The notes under the pieces: generated by a model
The model's input: only the letters and a program-made list of their open reading frames with translations
Told to the model about the DNA's origin: nothing
Databases searched by the model: none
Shown: positions 1-7,937 of the stretch, one piece after another
Numbering within the stretch: position 1 is the stretch's first letter
Layout: every line of letters begins with the position of its first letter
Position numbers and translations under genes: made by a program
From: Psychrobacillus faecigallinarum
Lineage (GTDB): Bacteria > Bacillota > Bacilli > Bacillales_A > Planococcaceae
Reading direction: 5' to 3'
Length of the DNA stretch: 64,000 bases
Assembly (NCBI RefSeq): GCF_014836595.1
Contig: NZ_JACSQO010000009.1
Location: forward strand, 124,001 to 188,000

Positions 1-101
1 TTTCTTAAACGTTCTACTTCTTTTTCTAAATTGTCCAGTCGTTTATGTATTCTATAAAATATTGGTAAGTATACCAATGCCATTATTACCAACAAGCCCA
101 A
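1..101 (-). CDS. Small membrane protein with coiled-coil tail, N-terminal part only
   Basis: A reading frame enters from the left edge on the minus strand. It begins at TTG (complement of 99-101), about 9 nt after a GAGAGGAG ribosome binding site; an in-frame GTG at 108-110 lies too close to that site. The visible 34 residues hold one hydrophobic segment and then a charged stretch, KRLDNLEKEVERLRK, that reads as the start of a coiled coil. The C-terminus lies outside the window. I do not recognise the family; a short membrane-anchored protein is all that can be said. Confidence 0.5.
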   Translation of the reverse strand, partial: MGLLVIMALVYLPIFYRIHKRLDNLEKEVERLR

Positions 102-306
102 ACCTGTCACTCCTCTCATATAGAGAATTTATTTGCCCAATTATATCATATAGATACTTACTGAAAATCCAAAAGATGTAAAAATTTTAGAGCCAATGAA
201 AAACATTCAAAATCATAATTTCCCTCGTATTCGATGAATTGTATAAACAGATAGTTATTGCGAAAGATAAGAACGAATCATAGCAATTAATGAGAGGAGT
301 GTTTTT

Positions 307-483
307 ATGGAGAGTATTCGCGAGGGATTAATCCCCACAGTATTAGGGACAGCAGTAACTACAACTGGAGTAGCGTTGAGGAACAATAGAAGCATCTCAC
401 CATTAATAACGAGTTCAATTATAGGTTTTGGCCTGGCACATATAGTGTTAGGAGCAATCGATTTATTTGAACACCGTCGCTAA
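307..483 (+). CDS. Conserved-looking 58-aa hydrophobic protein
   Basis: ATG follows GAGAGGAGTG at good spacing. The 58-residue product has a small-residue-rich hydrophobic segment at about residues 8-20 and a second at about 33-52, and ends in EHRR, so it should be a two-pass or peripheral membrane peptide. It lies 76 nt before the DUF378 membrane gene on the same strand and may be cotranscribed with it. Function unknown. Coding is supported by the ribosome binding site, the uninterrupted frame and the membrane-like pattern; it is too short for certainty. Confidence 0.6.
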   Translation: MESIREGLIPTVLGTAVTTTGVALRNNRSISPLITSSIIGFGLAHIVLGAIDLFEHRR

Positions 484-559
484 GATTCAAATGGAGGAAT
501 TCGTTTTTCCTTTCTTATTACCTAGCTTCACATACACAAAATGAAGGAGGTGTTGGTCC

Positions 560-949
560 ATGTCAGTAATATCCCGAATTGCTTTAGCATTAGTCATTAT
601 TGGTGCATTAAACTGGGGTTTAATCGGATTCTTTGAGTTTGATTTAGTAGCATCTATCTTCGGTGGACAAACTTCTGCGTTTGCTCGAGTAGTGTACGCA
701 CTTGTTGGCTTGAGCGGAATAGCATGTATACCACTTCTGTTTGCACAAGAGGACGAACAAAAAAGTACGAGTTCTTCTAAAGACGGTAATCGTCAAGCAT
801 ACAGAAATCTAAGCTATGATACGGAATTTGCAGAAGAAGAGGAAATTATTGTTGCAGCAGATCCACAAACTAAAGCTTCGACTGGTAATTCAACAACAAA
901 CCCTCAAACGAATTATTATAAAAAAACTTCTAAGAAAAAGAAGAAATAA
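560..949 (+). CDS. DUF378 family membrane protein with long charged C-terminal extension
   Basis: Residues 1-65 match the DUF378 (YuzA-like) pattern: a first membrane helix containing IIGALNWGLIGFF, a short loop with FGG, then a second helix LVGLSGIACIPLLF. Family members such as B. subtilis YuzA are about 75-80 residues. This one is 129 because of a 60-residue extension that is first acidic (around FAEEEEI), then Ser/Thr/Asn-rich, and ends in KKTSKKKKK. The start is set by AAGGAGGTG upstream, and a strong terminator follows. The family has no known role; the tail could bind nucleic acid or acidic envelope polymers, which is inference. Confidence 0.8.
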   Translation: MSVISRIALALVIIGALNWGLIGFFEFDLVASIFGGQTSAFARVVYALVGLSGIACIPLLFAQEDEQKSTSSSKDGNRQAYRNLSYDTEFAEEEEIIVAADPQTKASTGNSTTNPQTNYYKKTSKKKKK

Positions 950-970
950 TTCTGTATGAGAACTAGGAAA

Positions 971-1004
971 ACTGACGAACGTTTTAACGTTCGTCAGTTT
1001 TTTT
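971..1004 (+). terminator. Rho-independent terminator after the DUF378 gene
   Basis: Perfect 11-bp stem CTGACGAACGT / ACGTTCGTCAG with a TTTA loop, followed by seven T on the plus strand. Confidence 0.92.
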
Positions 1005-1080
1005 ATATGCAAACAAAAGGATAATAGGAGCAAATAGCGAATATTAAAAGAAAGTAATTTGGCTTATATGGAGGAAAAAG

Positions 1081-1851
1081 ATGAATATTGAGTCATTGAA
1101 GATAAATAAAGAAAGCTGGGAAAAATCAGCAAAACGTTTTTATGGAAGAAACCCTCTTCCAGAGTATGGACCAATGGCCCCGCGTGAGGAGCAAATGAAT
1201 CTTTTTGGAAAAGTAGCAAATCTCAAAGTATTGGATATTGGCTGTGGAAGTGGCCATTCCTTGCTGTATATGGGAGAGAGAGGCGCTGGAGAGCTTTGGG
1301 GTATAGATCTATCGGAAAACCAGATTAACGCTGCAAAAACATTGTTAAAGAAACAAGGATTTTTAGTGAGATTATTCCAGTCACCAATGGAAACGAATCC
1401 TGGATTGCCACTAAACTATTTTGATGTAGTATATTCTATTTTTGCAATTGGTTGGACTACAGACTTAGATCAAACGTTAGAGAATGTCCATTCCTATTTA
1501 AAACCAGGAGGTATTTTTGTTTTTAGCTGGGAGCATCCTTTACATAGTAGAGTGAAACATGAAGAAGGAAGCTTTATTTTCAACAAATCCTATCAAGAGG
1601 AAGGTCCGTATGACCATGAATTTTGGGATACTCAAGCAATCATGCAACAATTTAAAGTTAGTACATATATCAATAAGCTTATAAACGCTGGTTTTAAAAT
1701 CGAAGAAGTTATAGAAGAGGTGTATTCGGAGGAGGAAGATTTACAACGCCATGTGAATAGATGGTACTCATTTGAAAAAGCACAGCTTATACCGACTACT
1801 CTCATTATTAAATGTAGTAAATTACAATTCGATGAAGAACTTGAAAAGTAG
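1081..1851 (+). CDS. Class I SAM-dependent methyltransferase
   Basis: A 256-aa protein with the class I methyltransferase signature. Motif I is LDIGCGSGHS at about residues 51-60, the acidic end of strand 2 is WGIDLS at about 73-78, and a motif like KPGGIFVFSWEH lies near 141-152. The N-terminal ESWEKSAKRFYGRNPLPEYGP resembles ubiE/small-molecule-type methyltransferases. The substrate cannot be read from sequence. The ribosome binding site is GGAGGAAAAAG directly before ATG. It stands alone between a terminator and a repeat element, so it is probably monocistronic. Confidence 0.85.
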   Translation: MNIESLKINKESWEKSAKRFYGRNPLPEYGPMAPREEQMNLFGKVANLKVLDIGCGSGHSLLYMGERGAGELWGIDLSENQINAAKTLLKKQGFLVRLFQSPMETNPGLPLNYFDVVYSIFAIGWTTDLDQTLENVHSYLKPGGIFVFSWEHPLHSRVKHEEGSFIFNKSYQEEGPYDHEFWDTQAIMQQFKVSTYINKLINAGFKIEEVIEEVYSEEEDLQRHVNRWYSFEKAQLIPTTLIIKCSKLQFDEELEK

Positions 1852-1908
1852 TAAGTTTAATATATAGAAAGATAGTCTTTCATTCTCAACCTTCTATTAT
1901 TTATTAAT

Positions 1909-2039
1909 TGAAGCGACAGGCGACTCCAATGTGATGAGTGAGACAGATAAGACATCACCATACAACGCGTATAGCTCCGGTGATGACTTATCGCTCTTCC
2001 AGTGAAAGTGTCCGTATATAGTAGTGGAAATTAAGCATG
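1909..2039 (+). repeat. Palindromic intergenic repeat, copy 1
   Basis: Begins GAAGCGACAGGCGACTCC and carries an inner inverted repeat built on GATAAGACATCACC ... GGTGATGACTTATC. The same layout recurs at 44831-44954 (same orientation) and three times at 38622-39177 (opposite orientation). This copy has diverged at its right end. Copies 1 and 5 also share an AT-rich left flank (TTATTTATT then ATTGAAGC). It fills most of the 220-nt gap after the methyltransferase gene; no gene is visible there. Confidence 0.75.
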
Positions 2040-2072
2040 TCTTGTCCCGTCAATGGGAGCGTGCGCTTTTAA

Positions 2073-3629
2073 CTATTTCCAAATAATTTTATATTTGATT
2101 GTCAGAAAGGGAACTGAAAAGATTCGCATCTGATGTCTTGCAGTTAGTAAATCACTCTTTTCTTCTAAAAGAAATTGTTCCTCCAGAGGAAGCTTAAAGA
2201 CATTATTGCCAAAGGCGAGGTAAATTCCAGCATCAGAGGTTGATGCTCTCTTACTAGTTAACAGCAGCTTCCCGTTCTTTTCATGTAATTCCAATATGCC
2301 AATCATAGTCGACCAAGGGAGTGGTAAAGCAATATTCATATAGCTTTTGTCGCCTTTTTGGTGTAAGGAATATAAAGCGACAAAGATGACATCCTGCTCA
2401 ACTTTGCGAATCCAAGCTCTCGTCTTCATTCGACCATCTTCTATAGCTACAATGTTACCTGTCATTTCCATTTGTTTAGAGGAAATCGGTAGATTCAGCT
2501 GTTGCATTTTTTTACTAAAGATTTTGTAAATAACTGCAAAAGGCTTAAACCATGTATGCCAACTGACTTCAGAAAACAAACGATAGCGCTGAGTGTTTTC
2601 ATAAAAGTCGATAATCCTTGAAGGTAGTGCTTTACTGTCCACATATACATTCATATCATCTACTAGGCCACTATAGCTGGAGTTTCCTTTATGGTTGGAT
2701 AGTATTTTTTCTCCGACATTCCATTTCCCCCTGATATTGCTTACTGGAAAGCTCCAGCCTAAATATCTGGTAGGAGGAGACCAAATAGACCATCCGACGA
2801 CTCCAATCGCGGCAAAGACCACACAGTTGAAGAATCCGTGAAACTTCAACATGAAGTCAATCGTGACTCCAAATAACCCAAAGGCATTTCCCATTGTATA
2901 GAGAAGAGAAAAAATAATAGTAATTCCTAAAGCTCCGAATGATGTCACGACACAACGTTTCTGTAAGCTATTTTTATATGTTGCCTTTAAGGACAAAATT
3001 ATGAATCCGTAAATTCCAATGATATAAAGAATGACAGAGACAAATTCTATTAAGGTGGAAAAAGTAATGCCAATCGCCACTACCATCGGTGATATTAAAA
3101 TAATCGTAGTGAGTAGTTTATAGCCAATTGGTTTATATATTCTTCCTAAAAACCCGATGAAAATTGGCAAAAGAAAGGAGGAATAATGAAAGTGGATGCC
3201 TGTCAGCCAAGTCAAAATTGGTGAAAATCCTGTATCTAACTCGACTATAGAGGCAAAAAACCAAAGGCCTCCGATAAATAAATACATGAACCCCATATCA
3301 ATAGCAAACTCTTCTAAGTGGGAAAATCCTCTTTGAACAAAGCGTTTAAATCCATAGGTAGCTACTACAAGAGTAAAAAGTAAATATATAAATGCTAGTA
3401 GAATATCAAACTTTGTTTCACCTGTCATTTGTAACAAAGAAACTGCAATAATAGCAGGTATGACTAAAAAATAAATTCTCTGCTCTGTTCTTAAAACTAA
3501 TCTCAATACAAGTGGTACAAACAAAATTTGTGCCACGGTCAACATTAGAAAATACCATGGAGTTACACTAAAGGTGGCGACAAATAGGAATAAAAATGTA
3601 TGTAGAATGGCCATCCATTTATAGGTCAT
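2073..3629 (-). CDS. YndJ-like multi-pass membrane protein
   Basis: About 518 aa. The first ~290 residues are a run of roughly ten hydrophobic helices, and the last ~200 are soluble, with a lipid- or ligand-binding look (YENTQRYRLFSEVSWHTWF, then beta-rich sequence). This two-part form matches the YndJ family of Bacillus as I know it. I chose the ATG at 3629, inside the end of the upstream DUF4166 gene, because AAGGAG lies upstream; an ATG at 3656 would add nine residues. It is the last gene of a three-gene operon with a DUF4166 protein and an SRPBCC/DoxX-like protein. The molecular function is unknown. Confidence 0.75.
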   Translation of the reverse strand: MTYKWMAILHTFLFLFVATFSVTPWYFLMLTVAQILFVPLVLRLVLRTEQRIYFLVIPAIIAVSLLQMTGETKFDILLAFIYLLFTLVVATYGFKRFVQRGFSHLEEFAIDMGFMYLFIGGLWFFASIVELDTGFSPILTWLTGIHFHYSSFLLPIFIGFLGRIYKPIGYKLLTTIILISPMVVAIGITFSTLIEFVSVILYIIGIYGFIILSLKATYKNSLQKRCVVTSFGALGITIIFSLLYTMGNAFGLFGVTIDFMLKFHGFFNCVVFAAIGVVGWSIWSPPTRYLGWSFPVSNIRGKWNVGEKILSNHKGNSSYSGLVDDMNVYVDSKALPSRIIDFYENTQRYRLFSEVSWHTWFKPFAVIYKIFSKKMQQLNLPISSKQMEMTGNIVAIEDGRMKTRAWIRKVEQDVIFVALYSLHQKGDKSYMNIALPLPWSTMIGILELHEKNGKLLLTSKRASTSDAGIYLAFGNNVFKLPLEEQFLLEEKSDLLTARHQMRIFSVPFLTIKYKIIWK

Positions 3630-4227
3630 CTGCCTGAAACACTCCTTCATACTCAAACAATGTGCCTAGGATAGGATTGGTAATTAAAACATGGATGGAA
3701 AACGCATTTAGTTTTTCTAGATAGTTTTCTATCACAAGAACATTCCCTTTTAATAGTTTAGGTAAAGAGACTTCTAGTTTTCCAATAACCAGGCGCTGTT
3801 TCCTAGATTCTATTTGCATACTTCCTTCCTCTGTTACAAGGAAAAAAAGTTCAGAGTAGAACAAGCTAGGCTCGCCTAGATAATCCTTTACAAGTCCATT
3901 TGGATCTAGGCTCATCAATGCATTAAAATATCTTGTTTTTTTCGGGAAAAAAAATGTTCTTTCCCAGACGACCTGTTGCTCTCCATTTGGACCAATTTGA
4001 CCTTTGTTTACAATTCGAAATGGTATGTTTTTTCCTTGCTCGGGAAATAAAAACTTCCAGCGAGTAGCTAAAAGAAAGAAGGGGGATAGCCATCTAGGCC
4101 CACCCTTTATCTTCGTCATCACTCCTGTAGCCTTAAAGGTTGTATGGGGTGAAATAGTATATCGACTTTTAAGCATAGGATGGAGTCTATGAAATTGTTC
4201 TCCTAGCATTTCTTTGTAGATGGACAT
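3619..4227 (-). CDS. DUF4166 domain protein
   Basis: The product is about 202 aa and has the DUF4166 pattern: MLGEQFHRLHPMLKSRY at the N-terminus, then beta-rich sequence with GQIGPNGEQQVVWERTFFFP near the middle. In this domain family the protein is thought to fold as a small beta structure, often placed beside lipid or oxidoreductase genes; the function is not established. The start at 4227 is preferred because GAGGAG precedes it; an ATG at 4242 is possible and would overlap the stop of the upstream gene. It overlaps the start of the YndJ-like gene downstream, which suggests translational coupling. Confidence 0.75.
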   Translation of the reverse strand: MSIYKEMLGEQFHRLHPMLKSRYTISPHTTFKATGVMTKIKGGPRWLSPFFLLATRWKFLFPEQGKNIPFRIVNKGQIGPNGEQQVVWERTFFFPKKTRYFNALMSLDPNGLVKDYLGEPSLFYSELFFLVTEEGSMQIESRKQRLVIGKLEVSLPKLLKGNVLVIENYLEKLNAFSIHVLITNPILGTLFEYEGVFQADDL

Positions 4228-4238
4228 ATTTAAGCTCC

Positions 4239-5141
4239 TCATCTTGAACGTTTACAGTTTTTTGCTGTAGGTATATCGTTGCTAACGAACAAACCGATAA
4301 TCGTTAACGCAAACAATGATAGGTTAAACGTTAATGGGTTAAATGGATCTCCGAAAACTGTAGCGTCTCCTATTATTGTAGTAAGCGTGAGTAAAGGAAA
4401 AATGATTAACTGGATTTTTAACAATCTTCTTTTATTTTTATATAGTAACCATAGGAGACCAAATACAATTTCTATTACCCCAGCTGTTGCTACTATATTT
4501 TGCGCTTCATTGAAGGTAAAGGGAAGCAAGCCTTGGGTCATCGATACTTCTTCAGGGTGCATTAGGATTAGCTTAGGAATTAGACCATGATATACCCACA
4601 CAAAAAAGAACAAGATGGTGATAATCCAGTGACTGAAAAATCGTATAAACTGTCCAGATGGTGCATCACCCTTTTCTAGCCACCTCTTTAGTACATCGAA
4701 GCTAAGTGCTGTTGCCCATCCCATCATTGGTCGAAAAAGCAGCCGATCGATTACTTTTCCTAGTCCTCCAAACCGCACATCATAATCATATTGAGTCAGA
4801 AAGGTAATCCCCTGTTTCTCTGGAATGTACTTCCAATAACCCTTACCCTCGCTAATAGGAGAGATCCATTGATCGGTACCGAAATGGAGGGAGGATGTTC
4901 GAGAATAATCATTAGCATGAAAGGTACCCACACTTTTTCCCCAACCGGCAACGGCTAATCCAAATCCAATATTCGTTTTATATTCAAACAATTGTGGTTC
5001 ATCATCTTCTTTAGGTAAATAAGTGATAGAGGAAAAACGCAAATCCCATTGCTCATGTAGTGAGGGATCTTGAGATGTCTCCCATAATCTGTCCATATCT
5101 GTGTAAATTGTAGTCTCTACATAAATTGGTTTATTTTTCAT
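4239..5141 (-). CDS. SRPBCC-type N-terminal domain fused to DoxX-like membrane domain
   Basis: 300 aa. Residues 1-155 resemble a START/SRPBCC lipid-binding fold, opening with YVETTIYTDMDRLWETSQDPSLHEQWD, the usual 'membrane or substrate binding, W...H..WD' opening. Residues 165-295 hold four hydrophobic helices typical of DoxX-like proteins. AAAGGAGAGG precedes the ATG. First gene of the operon with DUF4166 and YndJ-like products, divergent from the GyrI-like gene at 5231. The combination of two predicted ligand-binding folds and two membrane domains points to handling of a hydrophobic compound at the membrane; this is inference. Confidence 0.75.
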   Translation of the reverse strand: MKNKPIYVETTIYTDMDRLWETSQDPSLHEQWDLRFSSITYLPKEDDEPQLFEYKTNIGFGLAVAGWGKSVGTFHANDYSRTSSLHFGTDQWISPISEGKGYWKYIPEKQGITFLTQYDYDVRFGGLGKVIDRLLFRPMMGWATALSFDVLKRWLEKGDAPSGQFIRFFSHWIITILFFFVWVYHGLIPKLILMHPEEVSMTQGLLPFTFNEAQNIVATAGVIEIVFGLLWLLYKNKRRLLKIQLIIFPLLTLTTIIGDATVFGDPFNPLTFNLSLFALTIIGLFVSNDIPTAKNCKRSR

Positions 5142-5230
5142 ATTACCACCTCTCCTTTAGAATATCATAAAGGACTTTGTACGAGGTATATAGAATAGGG
5201 ATAATATATGGGCTTTTAAGGGGGATCTAG

Positions 5231-5704
5231 ATGACAATAGTACATGAATGGGTTAAGGATTTAGGAGAGCTGAAGTTAATCGGACTTCGCGTATTGTGTC
5301 CGGGAGAAGAATTTGGTAAAGAAATCCCAAAAGCTTCTCTAGAGCTAGACCGAAGAATAGGAGAAATTCGACTGGTTAAGAACCCATCAGTCCAAATAGG
5401 GGCATTCATAGTAGATGCTCAATCTGAGGAGGAGGATGGTTATTGGGTATGTGTAGAAGTAACGGATTTTGTGAATGTTCCAGAAGATATGATGGCTTTA
5501 ACAATTCCTCCTCAAAGATATGGATCATATAGACATAGAGGACCGAATCATGAAATATTTAATTCCTATAACGTACTCCATAATAGAATAGAAGAAACAG
5601 AATATGAGAGAGCAAAGGAAAAATGGCATTTAGAGATATTTACTAGCTGGAAGGATAGTCACAACTTAGATGTAGAGCTATTAGATACATTGAAATGGAA
5701 ATGA
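5231..5704 (+). CDS. GyrI-like / AraC effector-binding domain protein
   Basis: A 157-aa stand-alone small-molecule-binding protein of the GyrI-like fold. Visible family features are the paired beta-alpha-beta-beta units, the central DGYWVCVEVTDFVNVPEDM segment and the TIPPQRYGSYRHRGPNHEIFNSYNVLHNRI segment, which corresponds to the conserved 'P.g.YA.f.h.G....i...y..l' stretch. No DNA-binding domain is attached. The ribosome binding site AAGGGGG precedes the ATG. It is followed 10 nt later by a serine hydrolase gene, so the two are probably cotranscribed. Ligand unknown; an antibiotic or cationic drug would fit the family. Confidence 0.75.
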   Translation: MTIVHEWVKDLGELKLIGLRVLCPGEEFGKEIPKASLELDRRIGEIRLVKNPSVQIGAFIVDAQSEEEDGYWVCVEVTDFVNVPEDMMALTIPPQRYGSYRHRGPNHEIFNSYNVLHNRIEETEYERAKEKWHLEIFTSWKDSHNLDVELLDTLKWK

Positions 5705-5714
5705 GGATAGAGGA

Positions 5715-6734
5715 ATGCAACTAATAAATAACCTAACTAATCAATTCAGTTTAGTAGAGGAGCATGTTCAGCATACATATGAATCGGTTTTTGCATCTGG
5801 AGCAGCTGCTATCGTCATTTATAAGGATGAAATTGTATTAGAAAAATATTGGGGTACTCAATCGACTAGAACTAATTCCAGAAATATTCAAGCAGATACA
5901 CAATTCCATGTAGCTTCTGTTCGAAAGAGCTACATAGGTTTCGCGGTAGCATATGCCGTACATCATGGCTATATCGCTTCGATTGATGACGAAGTGACAA
6001 AGTATATTGCAAATCTAGAGGAAGAGATTTTTCGTGGAACGACGATTAGACACCTATTGACACACACGCATGGGTTAACTGAGCAGGACGGGAAAATCGT
6101 GCGAGAGTTTTTATCCGGGGAAAGCTGGGCATATCGACAGATTAATATTAAATTACTTGCCGAATTAGTAAAAATAACGACGGGGCAAACAGTAGCTGAT
6201 CTACTAACGCGGCAGGTATTTCAGCCTTTACAGTTAAACGAGACTGGCTGGTATACGGAAATCGGTCCAAAAATCGCCGAAGTAATTAGTGAAACCGGTC
6301 AACCAAAAAAAGTAGCTACAAGCAGTGCAGAAGGTGATCAAATCAATATGTTCATTTCAGCAAGAAACCTAGCTTATTGGGGTTACCTTCATCTAAAGCT
6401 AGGATTTATAGACGGTGAGCAGGTTATACCAAAAGAAATTATTCAACTATCCACTTCCCTTATAAGTCCAAGTACAATAGATAAGGATCTGCCTCAGCAC
6501 GGATTCCTTTGGTTTGTGAAGGATTTATTGGCGAAAAAGACGGAGATTGGGGAAATGGTCCCGTGTGGCTCCTATCAAATTTTAGGGTTTACAGGAGTTG
6601 CAGTGCTTGTGATACCCGATCGCGATATAGTGGCAGTCCGAATGGTTAATAGCTACGGTTCTCCAGAAAACCATGATTTTCTAGCGGATATAAGGTCCTT
6701 TGGCGATAGTGTGATGAAGAGTTTAAAGGAGTGA
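5715..6734 (+). CDS. Serine hydrolase, class C beta-lactamase family
   Basis: 339 aa. The nucleophile motif S-x-x-K is SVRK at residues 68-71 within QFHVASVRKSYIGFAVAYA, and RHLLTHTHGLTEQDG at about 112-126 is the usual block after it. The second motif, normally Y-S-N, reads Y140-R-Q here, so the Asn is replaced by Gln in the obvious alignment. LGFTGVAVLVIPDRDIVAVRMV near the C-terminus matches the family's closing strand. There is no signal peptide, so it should act in the cytoplasm, as an esterase or peptidase rather than a secreted beta-lactamase. Cotranscribed with the GyrI-like gene upstream and a GNAT gene 7 nt downstream. Confidence 0.85.
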   Translation: MQLINNLTNQFSLVEEHVQHTYESVFASGAAAIVIYKDEIVLEKYWGTQSTRTNSRNIQADTQFHVASVRKSYIGFAVAYAVHHGYIASIDDEVTKYIANLEEEIFRGTTIRHLLTHTHGLTEQDGKIVREFLSGESWAYRQINIKLLAELVKITTGQTVADLLTRQVFQPLQLNETGWYTEIGPKIAEVISETGQPKKVATSSAEGDQINMFISARNLAYWGYLHLKLGFIDGEQVIPKEIIQLSTSLISPSTIDKDLPQHGFLWFVKDLLAKKTEIGEMVPCGSYQILGFTGVAVLVIPDRDIVAVRMVNSYGSPENHDFLADIRSFGDSVMKSLKE

Positions 6735-6741
6735 ACAATAA

Positions 6742-7272
6742 ATGATTATTTTTAAGCAATTTGATCATAGCGTGCATACCGCAGAGGAAATGGCTATGCT
6801 TTATCAAGCAATATGGAAAAAAGAAGAGGATGACTTTTTCGAACGTATTCAAAGGCATGCAGATTACGAAGGTTTTTTAGGAATTGTAGCTTACAGTGAT
6901 ACAAACGAGTGTGTGGGATTTGCCTATGGCTACAAGTCGGAGAAGGGGCAGTATTACCGTGAGCTTCTAGAAAAGGAGTTTACTTCTGATGAAATAGAAA
7001 TGTGGTTAAGTGATTGCTTTGAATTTGTAGAGTTAGCGGTTCATCCCTCTTATCGGAAAAATGGTTTCGGTAGGAAAATGGCCGATAAATTGGTAAACAA
7101 TTCTCATAGGAAAACGTCTATATTGACTACTCAGGTAAGTAATTTAGCCGCTCAGACATTGTATACAAGCTTAGGCTGGGTAGTGGTAAAAGAAAATTTT
7201 ATTCCTTCTCCAACTGATGAGCTATATGTCATTATGGGGAAAGTGCTAAAAGGAGATAGTTTTGATGAATAA
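6742..7272 (+). CDS. GNAT family N-acetyltransferase
   Basis: The 176-aa protein has the acetyl-CoA-binding motif A: FVELAVHPSYRKNGFGRKMADKLV (V.p.yr..G.Gr) at about residues 94-117, followed by the beta-5 segment TSILTTQVSNLAAQTLYTSLGWVVVKENF, in which the paired Leu/Tyr and GW are typical. AAAGGAG within the end of the preceding gene serves as ribosome binding site. The substrate is unknown. It overlaps a small membrane gene by 8 nt, so it belongs to the same transcription unit as 5231-8407. Confidence 0.88.
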   Translation: MIIFKQFDHSVHTAEEMAMLYQAIWKKEEDDFFERIQRHADYEGFLGIVAYSDTNECVGFAYGYKSEKGQYYRELLEKEFTSDEIEMWLSDCFEFVELAVHPSYRKNGFGRKMADKLVNNSHRKTSILTTQVSNLAAQTLYTSLGWVVVKENFIPSPTDELYVIMGKVLKGDSFDE

Positions 7273-7432
7273 TTGGATATATATTTTGTATTTTATTGTG
7301 TTAGGAGTTGTTTCATTTTTTACAGGAGAAATTGTTACATTTGTTATGCTAGGGTTTATAATAATCAGTCTCACTAACATCCACAACACTTTAAAAGAAA
7401 TTTTACACAAGAAGAAAACGGAAGATTATTAA
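7265..7432 (+). CDS. 55-aa two-helix membrane protein
   Basis: ATG overlaps the stop of the GNAT gene, with AAAGGAG 10-16 nt upstream (start of the sequence AAAGGAGATAGTTTTG). The product has hydrophobic segments at about residues 4-19 and 23-37, then a basic tail KEILHKKKTEDY. It is the first of three consecutive tiny membrane genes lying between two GNAT genes. No family recognised. Support is the overlap, the ribosome binding site and the clean membrane pattern. Confidence 0.6.
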   Translation: MNNWIYILYFIVLGVVSFFTGEIVTFVMLGFIIISLTNIHNTLKEILHKKKTEDY

Positions 7433-7435
7433 GGT

Positions 7436-7624
7436 ATGATGTGGCTCCTTATAATCATTCCGTTGCTTGGTGTTTGGTGGTTCTTAAATTTAATAGTGTT
7501 ACTTGAGAAATTGAAGGTAGGAAAAAACTATCAAAATCAAAAATTGTTGGGAGCAGTATGTACATTCTTTTTGTTGCTGTTCCTTATCTATTTCCTAATG
7601 GGGAGTGCTTATGTACAGTTTTGA
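7436..7624 (+). CDS. 62-aa two-helix membrane protein
   Basis: The product has two hydrophobic helices, at residues 2-23 and 40-57, joined by a short basic loop (EKLKVGKNYQNQK). It starts 3 nt after the previous stop; only AAGG is visible as a ribosome binding site, so translation may depend on coupling. An alternative ATG lies one codon later. It overlaps the next membrane gene. Function unknown. Confidence 0.55.
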   Translation: MMWLLIIIPLLGVWWFLNLIVLLEKLKVGKNYQNQKLLGAVCTFFLLLFLIYFLMGSAYVQF

Positions 7625-7937
7625 AGCTTTTAGCACGTTTACATTAATGAGACCTGTCTTTATCACGTTTCTACTTTTGTCTGTGATGTTATTTATAATA
7701 GTAGTTCTCCCTGTACAAAGAAAATGGTTAACGAGCTTCACTATTTCTAGCATTTCTATTGTTTCTATAGTTGCGTGTGCCCAAATGCTTTATATAGAAG
7801 GAATTATAGTAGATGAGCTTAATTTAGGAGGAGATATAGTTTCAACCTTTATGTTCCTCGCTATAACTTTGTTGAGTTTATTAAACCCTATTATTTATTT
7901 TGTAAGACAGGGTAAGAGGGGAGAAAAAAGTGCTTGA
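7611..7937 (+). CDS. Three-helix membrane protein, function unknown
   Basis: 108 aa with hydrophobic helices at about 15-35, 40-60 and 75-97 and a basic end (RQGKRGEKSA). I chose ATG 7611 because GGGGAG lies 5 nt before it; a GTG at 7605 falls inside that site. It begins inside the previous gene and its stop overlaps the TTG of the next GNAT gene, so all are translationally chained. The three consecutive small membrane proteins could form one complex; this is inference. Confidence 0.6.
   Translation: MYSFEAFSTFTLMRPVFITFLLLSVMLFIIVVLPVQRKWLTSFTISSISIVSIVACAQMLYIEGIIVDELNLGGDIVSTFMFLAITLLSLLNPIIYFVRQGKRGEKSA

Noticed and set aside
5227..5409. Minus-strand 60-codon frame opposite the GyrI-like gene
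   Set aside because: Shadow of a well-supported gene, no start signals.
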